A stretch of DNA of 6,993 nt from WFZT01 sp964398355 (GTDB lineage Bacteria > Hydrothermota > Hydrothermia > B15-G9 > WFZT01): contig CAYNMM010000092.1 in assembly GCA_964398355.1 (NCBI GenBank), positions 1 to 6,993 of the forward strand, written 5' to 3'. Both the position numbers and the translations under genes were made by a program. Under the pieces are notes generated by a model. The model did no database searches and was not told the origin of the DNA. It saw nothing but the letters and a program-made list of their open reading frames with translations. Shown here piece by piece: positions 1 to 6,619 of this stretch. Position 1 is the first letter of the stretch. Each line of letters opens with the position of its first letter.

Positions 1-1542
1 AATTACGGTTCCTCACCCACACCATCATCACAAACATATAGAGGAACAGCTCCTTTTTCTGAGCCCGAGACTGATTATATGAGGGTCTTTGCAGACTCCA
101 TAAGACCCAGAATTGTCATTAACTATCACACGTATTCGAATTTAGTGATTTATCCATGGGGGTATGTTAATCAACCCACTCCTGATCAGGATGTCTTTGT
201 AGCTATGGCTCAGAGAATGACGAGAGTGAACAGGTACGAGTATGGACGTCCAGCTGAACTACTCTACCCGGTTAATGGAGAGGCCAATGACTGGTTTTAT
301 GGAGACACGACCCAGAAACCACGTGCCCTCTCATTTGTAGTGGAAGTTGGAGAAGCATTCTGGCAGCCTGATACAAACATAATTCTTCAGCAGATAGAGG
401 AAAATATACCTCTCAACATGTTTGTACTTGAGGCTGCAGGTCTCTTCTTTGAGGTAAATGTAGATTCGGTCAGGAATCAAAACGGTGGAGATGAAATCAA
501 TCCTGGTGATACAGCACTTATTTATCTTTCCCTGAACAATCTTTCTCCGTTTGATAGTGCAGGGAGTATTCAGATATCCGCTACTGTGGATTCCAATGCT
601 GGAACTGTTCTTACACCATCCCTGGAGGTGAATGGTGTTTCCACTTTCCCCGATGGGAATGTTTCATGTGAAACACCTCTTAGAATTGCTTTGTCAAACC
701 AGGTTTCTTCAGGTACAGCTGTCGGAGTGACTTTCAATATCACAGCTGATAATGGTTTTCAGCAGCCCTACAGTACTGTAATTAGAGTCGGTACACCGGA
801 AACAGTGATGGAAGAAAATTTCGAAAATGCCCTCACTGATTGGACGACCACCGGCCAGTGGGGATTAACAACATCTCAATATCATTCCCCTACCCATAGT
901 CTTACTGATTCCCCGAATGGTGACTATTCTAACAATGTTGAATCTTATGCCACTTATGCCCATAGATTGGATCTTTCAAACCTGAGATCCGCAAGCGTTG
1001 TCTTCTACGAAAAATATGAACTTGAAAATAGCTACGATTTTACCTACTTTGAAGTTTCAAGAGACGGACAAAATTGGAACGCTTTAAGGAGCTATACTGG
1101 GTCTCAAAGCTCCTGGACGGTTGATACGGTCGATCTCAGCAATTATGTTGGCGATTCAATATTTATCAGATTTCATTTCTCAAGTGATGTCTCGATAACA
1201 TATGACGGATTTTATGTCGATGACATCAAATTAATAGGATATAGGCATGTGGATGTTGCAGAATCACCCATGATTAAAAATATCAAATTTAAACTCAATT
1301 CTAACATATTTTTCAGGTTGACAGGTGGAGTTTTGTCTCTCAGCTTACCTCACACAGCTGATGTCGATATATCCGTTTTTGATGTGACTGGGAGATTGGT
1401 TAAAAAACAACTATTTCCCCATCTTACAAGCGGTACCCATAAAATCAAATTAGATTTACCGGCATCTGCTGGGATGTACTTTTTGCTTGCAAATGTCGGT
1501 GGCAAGATATTTAAAACCAGATTTGTTGTAACAGGGAGATAG
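1..1542 (+). CDS. Secreted M14 zinc carboxypeptidase with C-terminal sorting domain (5'-truncated)
   Basis: The reading frame is open from base 1 and 513 residues are visible. The ATG at 79 lies inside the catalytic domain, so it is not the start; the true start is upstream of the window. Visible residues 1-140 match the second half of a metallocarboxypeptidase (M14) domain. NYHTYSNLVIYPWGY contains the third zinc ligand (H43, like His196 of carboxypeptidase A). Y89 fits Tyr248, and E115 in SFVVEVGE fits the catalytic Glu270. The HxxE zinc motif and substrate Arg would be off the window. Residues ~150-260 form a CARDB-like beta domain (INPGD at 166-170). Residues ~268-415 resemble a MAM or immune-inhibitor-A jelly-roll module (ENFENALTDW start, GFYVDDIKLIG end). 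Residues ~430-513 are a FlgD-like/Por-type sorting domain with VFDVTGR at 459-465. By family, the enzyme removes C-terminal residues from peptides outside the cell. It is followed after 3 bases by a C25 peptidase gene, probably in one operon. Substrate preference cannot be read: the residue next to the pocket Asp97 is Asn96. Confidence 0.9.
   Translation, partial: NYGSSPTPSSQTYRGTAPFSEPETDYMRVFADSIRPRIVINYHTYSNLVIYPWGYVNQPTPDQDVFVAMAQRMTRVNRYEYGRPAELLYPVNGEANDWFYGDTTQKPRALSFVVEVGEAFWQPDTNIILQQIEENIPLNMFVLEAAGLFFEVNVDSVRNQNGGDEINPGDTALIYLSLNNLSPFDSAGSIQISATVDSNAGTVLTPSLEVNGVSTFPDGNVSCETPLRIALSNQVSSGTAVGVTFNITADNGFQQPYSTVIRVGTPETVMEENFENALTDWTTTGQWGLTTSQYHSPTHSLTDSPNGDYSNNVESYATYAHRLDLSNLRSASVVFYEKYELENSYDFTYFEVSRDGQNWNALRSYTGSQSSWTVDTVDLSNYVGDSIFIRFHFSSDVSITYDGFYVDDIKLIGYRHVDVAESPMIKNIKFKLNSNIFFRLTGGVLSLSLPHTADVDISVFDVTGRLVKKQLFPHLTSGTHKIKLDLPASAGMYFLLANVGGKIFKTRFVVTGR
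1534..1538 (+). promoter_or_regulatory. Ribosome binding site of the C25 peptidase gene
   Basis: GGGAG lies 7 bases before the ATG at 1546, inside the last codons of the upstream carboxypeptidase gene. This position fixes the start of the second gene and suggests translational linkage of the two genes, with no room for a separate promoter between them. Confidence 0.65.
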
Positions 1543-1545
1543 ATT

Positions 1546-4500
1546 ATGTTAAAAAGATTTCTGATTGCACTTTTAACTGCTGGCATTGGATTCTCAAGTA
1601 TTGGCCAGAGGCTCGATACTGAGTTTTTGGGAGCAGGCTCAAATAGAGTGATTCTTGAGAAGTCCACATTTGGTGAGCTGTCCTTTGAATTTAAACTTGG
1701 ACGTGTCTCTCTTTCAACTTACAGAGTGGGGGGCAAAGAGTACGTTAAACTCGACTTTCCAGACGCTGATCATACTCAGGATGTTGGACTCCCGGATATC
1801 CCCTTGATTTCTTTAAAGGCAGCTATGCCTGAAGGCTCCAGAATCTTTGTCGAATACAGTGTGGAGGATTCGGAAGTGATCAAAGACATTCTTCTCTATC
1901 CAGCGCAAAAACTCCTGCCTGAAACCCCTGAAGGAAAAGAAAAAGTTGTGTTTAGTGTGAACAACGACTTCTATGCACAGGACACATGGTATCCAGTAAC
2001 TTCGGTGTCACATTCCCCGGTCTACACGATTCGGGGAGTTAATATCACGTCCATTTTTATCGCTCCATTTCAATATAATCCAGGTAGAAAAACACTCAAG
2101 GTACTCAAGAAATTGAGAATAACCGTTCATTTTTCAGGAGGGGGCAAACTGTATGATCCTCGTTTGATTTCCCCTTATTTCATGCCAATTCTCAAAAGAT
2201 TGTTGATAAATTCAGATCTTATTAGTTCGAGTGCATATTCCAAGGATGGAAATGGAGCAGATGCTATTTATTTTGTACCCGATAGCCTGTACGATAGTTT
2301 AAGACCACTCATAGAGTGGAGGAATTTCTCGGGAATCAAAACGCGGGTAGTCCTGCTTTCCGAGCTTGGAGAACCGGTAACAGCTGATGAAATCAGGGAT
2401 TACATACTTAATGCATACAACACCTGGAATCCTGCACCATCATTCGTAGCCATTGTGGGTGATGCTGAGCTCATACCACCCGATTATAGATTCTATCATC
2501 CTTATACCGGAGAGTTAATAGGAACGGATGTTTATTACGCAGAGATGGATTCTAATTCTTTTGTGCCGTTCCCTGATTTATTCGTCGGTAGAATCTCAGT
2601 TGATAATTCCGTGGAGCTTGGAATTTATGTGAGAAAACTCTTGAAATATGAAACTGATCCCTACAGAGATAGTAACTGGTTTAATCGTATCCTGCTTGCT
2701 GCCTATGATGAAAGTGGCAGATATTTTGTAGCGACATCAGAATCCGCTTATGTGTATTTAAATTCACACGGATATGAAGTAATAAGACAGTACGAGGACG
2801 GTTATCCACCGGGAAATACTTATGGCGTTCTAAATGCCATCAATAATGGGGTTTGCATAGTAAACCATAGAGATCATGGTGCCTCGAGGAATGGTGGAGG
2901 TACACTTGAGGGATGGGGCCATCCCCGTTTCTCTGTTGAAAACATAACCTCTTTACACAATGGTGACATGACCCCTGTATTTTTCTCACCCAACTGTGAA
3001 TCAGGCTGGTTTGATGGTGAAACCGATGAACATACATCGAGAAACTACGAATCAATAGGTGAAGAGCTGATCAGAGCCGAAGGGAAAGGCGCAATTGGAT
3101 ATATCGGTGCCACGAGAATAAGTTATTCTGGCTACAATGATGAGCTCGATAAAGGATTCTGGGATGCTATTTTCCCGGATTTTCACCCCGGTTACCCGGA
3201 TACGGGGTCCATCAACCCATTGTCTATGAGAATCGCTTATATCGGGGGCATTCTAACCTACGGTAAATATTACATGTATGACAGATATGTTCGCACAAAT
3301 GGACAGCCGTATCCCTGGCAGCCAGATTCTGAGAAAACGCGGACAGAATTTGAGGAATTTAACTACATAGGAGACCCGACTACACTGATAAGAACATCCA
3401 TGCCTCGTGAACTTACTGTAAATTTCCCTCCCACTATACCTTTTGGCAATTCTCAAGTTACTGTAACAGTGATGTCAGATGGCACTCCTGTAAAAGGTGC
3501 ACGGGTTACTCTCCTGCAGGATACATCACTCTATATGTCCGATACCACCGGGTCTGATGGCCAGGTTGCTTTCAATATCAGTGTAAACACTCCCGACACA
3601 ATTTACGTGGCTATTTCGGGATATAATCTACTCCCATACGTAGGAGGAATTCAGCCTATTTCCAGTGGTCCTTATGTGTCCGTTTTATCAAGGGAGATTG
3701 ATGATGATACTTTAGATGCGAGTAATGGTAATGCTGACGGAATAATCAATCCAGGTGAAACTATAGAGATAACATTCAAATTCAAAAACTGGGGTTTAGA
3801 TTCGGCAAGTAATGTGATGTTTAAAGTGAAAGGAGATTCATTGGCTGACGTTCTCGATACCACAGCACATCCCCTCGGTGATGTCCCACCTGGTGATTCC
3901 GTGGTGGGAGAGACTATACCTGTATCAGTACCGGCGGATATGGTCGACGGACAGACTTTTAGCGTTCGTGTCATTACTTATCCTGACAGTGGCGACACAT
4001 GGACCTCTCAACAGGTTTTCTGTGTTGGAACACCAGTATTTGAGTTCGATGGTGTAACAGTGAATGATACAGCAGCGATACAGCCCAATGGGCGACTGGA
4101 TCCGGGAGAAAGTGCATACGTAAAAATTACAATTAAAAATAAGGGACACGGTATTGGATATCATCCAGTGGCCCTCCTCTTTACAGAGGATTCACTTATT
4201 AGCATTTCAAATGACACACTCCATTTTATGACAATCTATCCCGATTCTATGACACAGTCAATCGATAGCCTACTTGTAAGCGCAAGTCCCAACACAATGA
4301 GGGAGCATAGGGCCGAGATTTTCGCAGTTGTCGTGACTGAGGATGGATATGTGGATACTTTGCAGTTTGAGATGGTCATTGGACAGATAACCTCAGAAGA
4401 CCCTCTTGGCCCTGATTCTTACGGCTATTACGCTTATGACATAACAGACACATACTACAGCGAAGTTCCCCATTTTAACTGGATAGAAATCAATCAGGAT

Positions 4501-5370
4501 GGGGAAAGACTTCAACTCGGTGATGATGATGATACAATCATAAATCTACCTCCACAATTCACTTTTAATTACTATGGCCGGAGGTACACAAGGTTGAGTA
4601 TCTGTTCAAACGGATTCATCGCTCCCGGGTCTATTAGTAGCCATCCTTACAGTAATAAACAGTTGCCCTACTCAGATAATATCCCCATGATTGCACCTTT
4701 CTGGGATGACCTTAGACCTGCGAGCGGAAATGGGGCTGGCTGGGTCTTTTTCAAGTTTGATTCAACAAGACATGTGGCAATTGTGGAATTTGATTCTGTA
4801 GCACATTACGGACACTCCAACTTGAGAGAAAAGTTTGAAGTGGTTATTTTGGATCCTAATTACTACCCAACCCCTACTGGTGACTCCCCCATTCTGTTCC
4901 AGTACAAGACAATTGCAGATCTTAGCTCATGTACTGTTGGAATCGAGAATCCAGGCGAGACAGATGCTATTCAATATCTTTATAACACAACTTACAATCG
5001 AGCAGCTGCCACTATAGCTGACTCCTTTGCGATTAAATTCACGACTGCGGTTCCCACTGAAATCTCTGAATCCCCGGTATTCCATCCGTCGAAAATCGAA
5101 TTCACAGGTGTATTCCCTAATATTTTAAGAGATGATGCTGTTATAAGATTTGTCTTACCTTCAAAGAGTCTTGTGGAGATCAAGGTGTTTGATGTGTCAG
5201 GAAGAGTGGTGAGACATTTGGTGAGAAGGGAATTTGAGGCAGGAAGTCACATTGTTTCATGGAAAGGGAAAGCGGATAGTGGCCGCCCTTTGAAAGCAGG
5301 TATTTACTTTGTTGATTTAAGAGCTGGTGACAGATTTGAAGGAGTAAAGAAAGTATTGATTTTAAAGTAG
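1546..5370 (+). CDS. Secreted C25 (gingipain-family) cysteine peptidase with C-terminal sorting domain
   Basis: This complete 1274-residue protein starts at an ATG with a good upstream GGGAG. Residues 1-20 (MLKRFLIALL...) look like a Sec signal peptide. Residues ~40-220 resemble the C25 propeptide. Residues ~239-617 are the gingipain-type catalytic domain. Its His-Cys dyad is visible as H444 in VNHRDHG and C484 in FFSPNCESGWFDG, and the domain closes with YIGDPTTLIRT (607-617). A gingipain-like Ig domain follows (~618-702, ending near ISGYN). Next come two CARDB-like modules, ~704-825 with DGIINPGE at 731-738 and ~830-945 with GRLDPGE at 849-855. A nidogen-like beta domain spans ~956-1165 (YGYYAYD, ICSNGFI, IAPFWDD), with C1020 and C1129 as a possible disulfide. 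A FlgD-like/Por-type sorting domain spans ~1184-1274 (VFDVSGR at 1214-1220). By family it is an extracellular or surface endopeptidase made as a zymogen. The residue matching the S1 Asp of RgpB seems not conserved, so Arg or Lys specificity should not be assumed. Confidence 0.93.
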   Translation: MLKRFLIALLTAGIGFSSIGQRLDTEFLGAGSNRVILEKSTFGELSFEFKLGRVSLSTYRVGGKEYVKLDFPDADHTQDVGLPDIPLISLKAAMPEGSRIFVEYSVEDSEVIKDILLYPAQKLLPETPEGKEKVVFSVNNDFYAQDTWYPVTSVSHSPVYTIRGVNITSIFIAPFQYNPGRKTLKVLKKLRITVHFSGGGKLYDPRLISPYFMPILKRLLINSDLISSSAYSKDGNGADAIYFVPDSLYDSLRPLIEWRNFSGIKTRVVLLSELGEPVTADEIRDYILNAYNTWNPAPSFVAIVGDAELIPPDYRFYHPYTGELIGTDVYYAEMDSNSFVPFPDLFVGRISVDNSVELGIYVRKLLKYETDPYRDSNWFNRILLAAYDESGRYFVATSESAYVYLNSHGYEVIRQYEDGYPPGNTYGVLNAINNGVCIVNHRDHGASRNGGGTLEGWGHPRFSVENITSLHNGDMTPVFFSPNCESGWFDGETDEHTSRNYESIGEELIRAEGKGAIGYIGATRISYSGYNDELDKGFWDAIFPDFHPGYPDTGSINPLSMRIAYIGGILTYGKYYMYDRYVRTNGQPYPWQPDSEKTRTEFEEFNYIGDPTTLIRTSMPRELTVNFPPTIPFGNSQVTVTVMSDGTPVKGARVTLLQDTSLYMSDTTGSDGQVAFNISVNTPDTIYVAISGYNLLPYVGGIQPISSGPYVSVLSREIDDDTLDASNGNADGIINPGETIEITFKFKNWGLDSASNVMFKVKGDSLADVLDTTAHPLGDVPPGDSVVGETIPVSVPADMVDGQTFSVRVITYPDSGDTWTSQQVFCVGTPVFEFDGVTVNDTAAIQPNGRLDPGESAYVKITIKNKGHGIGYHPVALLFTEDSLISISNDTLHFMTIYPDSMTQSIDSLLVSASPNTMREHRAEIFAVVVTEDGYVDTLQFEMVIGQITSEDPLGPDSYGYYAYDITDTYYSEVPHFNWIEINQDGERLQLGDDDDTIINLPPQFTFNYYGRRYTRLSICSNGFIAPGSISSHPYSNKQLPYSDNIPMIAPFWDDLRPASGNGAGWVFFKFDSTRHVAIVEFDSVAHYGHSNLREKFEVVILDPNYYPTPTGDSPILFQYKTIADLSSCTVGIENPGETDAIQYLYNTTYNRAAATIADSFAIKFTTAVPTEISESPVFHPSKIEFTGVFPNILRDDAVIRFVLPSKSLVEIKVFDVSGRVVRHLVRREFEAGSHIVSWKGKADSGRPLKAGIYFVDLRAGDRFEGVKKVLILK

Positions 5371-5414
5371 AAATTATAGGGGGGCGGCTGCGCAGCAGCC
5401 GCCCCCTATAATTT
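5371..5414 (+). terminator. Strong GC-rich hairpin, probable transcription terminator
   Basis: The left arm (5371-5391) and right arm (5395-5414) are complementary over 20 base pairs, with one bulged G (six G against five C) and a GCA loop. The core is GGGGGCGGCTGC and the outer 8 pairs are AAATTATA/TATAATTT. The hairpin begins at the base after the C25 peptidase stop codon. There is no clean T-run after it, so it is not a textbook intrinsic terminator. The AT-rich stem base may serve that role, or the hairpin may protect the 3' end of the message. It lies between two converging genes and may act in both directions. Confidence 0.7.
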
Positions 5415-5740
5415 AAAATCCTTAAAATTCACCCCGAAACACAACCCTCAGACACAAAAATAGACCCAGGTACTCAATGAAGTGTTATTCTGGAAATCAG
5501 TGAGCTTTCCACAGACTTTACCCTCACACCCGTTTTGAGAATATTCAGGGAAACAATATTTGAAAAATTGGGTGGAACCGATGAAAGGATTATTTTCTCT
5601 GAAAAGCAGCCTTCATAGAGCAGGAAAATTCCACAAAAATAGAAAAATTTCTGATATGCCTTACAGTTTCTAAAGCTGCAAAGAATTTTCTCCAGAAAAA
5701 ATTACAGAATGGTATGGAAGGGGAGGTCACTGTTTATCCA
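5415..5740. other. Intergenic stretch with no supported gene, possibly a decayed coding remnant
   Basis: No frame here has a start codon, a ribosome binding site and a credible protein. On the forward strand the frame from about 5421 reads as ILKIHPE... to a TGA at 5478. It then continues as VILEISELSTDF... to a TAG at 5616, after which a second frame is open to a TAA at 5759 (FIEQENSTK...). On the reverse strand a frame is open from 5701 down to a TGA at 5474-5476, but it has no ATG and no GTG except near its end. These overlapping openings may be chance in AT-rich DNA, or the trace of an old gene. I recognise no family. Confidence 0.4.
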
Positions 5741-6307
5741 CTACTTCAATCGCCAGCCTAAGGAGAGTCCGATTGATGGAGGGGAGAAAAAATCAAGATT
5801 TGTGGCGAGTAAATTTATAATTACTGCCATGTCAAATCTTTTGTAGTGTACAGCTAATCCAGAAATGCTTCCACCTCTAAATGTTAGAAACTCCTTCCCC
5901 TGATATTTTTCTCCAATCTCAACTGAAGGAGCAATTATTTCAGGAATACCGAGGGATAATGAAATTGAGCTCACAATATTTCCAAAATCATGTCGCAATT
6001 TTGCACCAATCATAAGGATAGGAATAGTGTAAGAACAATCTGAGAGAAACCTCGCCCCACCAACCTCAAGCTTAAATGCAAACGATGAGTAGTTCACAGG
6101 TCTGGTTAGACTGAAAGATAGGCGAGTGATGGATGCTTCTTTCCCAACCATGTGCACCAGAACGGCTCCGTTGTAAAAACCTGTGTATGGTGGGACAGGA
6201 TTTCCCAAAATAGTCGGTGGGAAAAGTATATCGGTACCTGTTAGATGGATATCGATCCCGGTATATGTGGAGAGAATTGCAGAAAAAATGATGAATACTG
6301 CATTCAT
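5741..6307 (-). CDS. Exported beta-rich protein of unknown function, possible small outer-membrane barrel
   Basis: I do not recognise a family for this 188-residue protein. The N-terminus (MNAVFIIFSAILSTYTG) is a hydrophobic signal-like segment, unusual in having no Lys or Arg. The rest shows many short alternating polar/apolar stretches suited to beta strands (for example ITRLSFSLTRP, IVSSISLSLGIP, MAVIINLLATNL), with Gly and Pro turns, and ends in IGLSLGWRLK. This pattern fits a small outer-membrane beta-barrel or a surface protein with a barrel-like fold. It has a single Cys, in FLSDCSY, and no internal membrane helix. The ATG at 6307 is chosen because it places the signal segment at the N-terminus and the frame closes a few codons upstream (TAA at 6323-6325). 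No Shine-Dalgarno sequence is visible before it, so translation may be near-leaderless. It is transcribed toward the peptidase operon and away from the mnhE-like gene. No functional link to either is shown. Confidence 0.7.
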   Translation of the reverse strand: MNAVFIIFSAILSTYTGIDIHLTGTDILFPPTILGNPVPPYTGFYNGAVLVHMVGKEASITRLSFSLTRPVNYSSFAFKLEVGGARFLSDCSYTIPILMIGAKLRHDFGNIVSSISLSLGIPEIIAPSVEIGEKYQGKEFLTFRGGSISGLAVHYKRFDMAVIINLLATNLDFFSPPSIGLSLGWRLK

Positions 6308-6555
6308 GTGAGAAATTTTAGTTTATATTCTTTAAATTGGCAATTTTGTAAGAGATTGTTAAAATCTTTTGGATGGTCAATATTTCGAATTTATCACACA
6401 TTTTAAAATTCTGTGTGTTTAACCAGAATGAGGATAATCAGGGATTTCATAAGAGGTGTGTATAATTTCTTGAATATTCGCTTCTCATTTGAATACGGAT
6501 AGTGTATTTTAATTTTTGATTATATGACGTAAATTCCCAAAAATTCTTGACTTTT
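6308..6555. other. Divergent AT-rich intergenic region
   Basis: This stretch separates the leftward exported-protein gene from the rightward promoter. It holds the leftward promoter candidate (6322-6351), an imperfect inverted repeat CACACA/TGTGTG (6395-6400 and 6412-6417) around TTTTAAAATTC, and an 8-base palindrome GAATATTC at 6472-6479. No convincing gene is present; the longest ATG frame I examined is 24 codons (6428-6502) and lacks a ribosome binding site. Confidence 0.5.
6322..6351 (-). promoter_or_regulatory. Candidate promoter of the exported beta-rich protein gene
   Basis: Read leftward, TTACAA (6351-6346) is followed after 18 bases by TATAAA (6327-6322). Transcription would begin near 6315, leaving a leader of under ten bases before the ATG at 6307. 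That fits the missing ribosome binding site. The region is AT-rich, so such a match can arise by chance. Confidence 0.35.
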
Positions 6556-6585
6556 TTGACATTTTCCGAGCCCTCTCGGTATAAT
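6556..6585 (+). promoter_or_regulatory. Sigma-70-type promoter of the mnhE-like gene
   Basis: TTGACA at 6556-6561 and TATAAT at 6580-6585 both match the consensus exactly and are 18 bases apart. Transcription should start near 6592, giving a leader of about 28 bases that includes the ribosome binding site. A second -35-like TTGACT lies at 6547-6552, but its 27-base distance to the -10 is too long for use with the same box. Confidence 0.8.
6566..6579. promoter_or_regulatory. Inverted repeat in the promoter spacer, possible operator
   Basis: CCGAG at 6566-6570 and CTCGG at 6575-6579 form a perfect 5-base inverted repeat around CCCT, filling the spacer right up to the -10 box. It is the only GC-rich patch in this promoter. 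A regulator bound here could block or remodel polymerase access. The repeat is short and could be coincidental. Confidence 0.35.
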
Positions 6586-6607
6586 TTTCGACCAATGCTC
6601 TCTCTAA

Positions 6608-6613
6608 AAGGAG
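6608..6613 (+). promoter_or_regulatory. Ribosome binding site of the mnhE-like gene
   Basis: AAGGAG sits 6 bases before the ATG at 6620. It is a strong Shine-Dalgarno match and decides the start codon. Confidence 0.85.
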
Positions 6614-6619
6614 TGAACT

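Noticed and set aside
79..1542. ATG at 79 as the start of the carboxypeptidase gene
   Set aside because: The frame is open to base 1, and the upstream codons (NYGSSPTPSS..., YRG, PFSEPET) match the M14 catalytic domain. The ATG is internal and the gene is truncated by the window edge.
1350..1667. Reverse 105-codon open frame
   Set aside because: It overlaps the end of the carboxypeptidase gene and start of the C25 gene, both strongly supported. It has no recognisable domain.
2840..5183. Several 60-100 codon open frames on either strand inside the C25 gene
   Set aside because: All lie within a well-supported coding region and show no signal peptide, domain or plausible ribosome binding site.
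5371..5414. Hairpin as a classical intrinsic terminator with T-tract
   Set aside because: The bases after the right arm are AAAATCC, not a T-run, so the textbook form does not apply. A terminator role is kept as likely on position and stability alone.
5474..5701. Reverse open frame of about 75 codons ending ...SLISRITLH
   Set aside because: It has no ATG, TTG or early GTG start, no ribosome binding site and no recognisable family. It is noted only as a possible remnant.
6428..6502. 24-codon forward frame beginning MRIIRDFIRG
   Set aside because: It has no Shine-Dalgarno sequence and no clear promoter of its own, and frames of this length are expected by chance.
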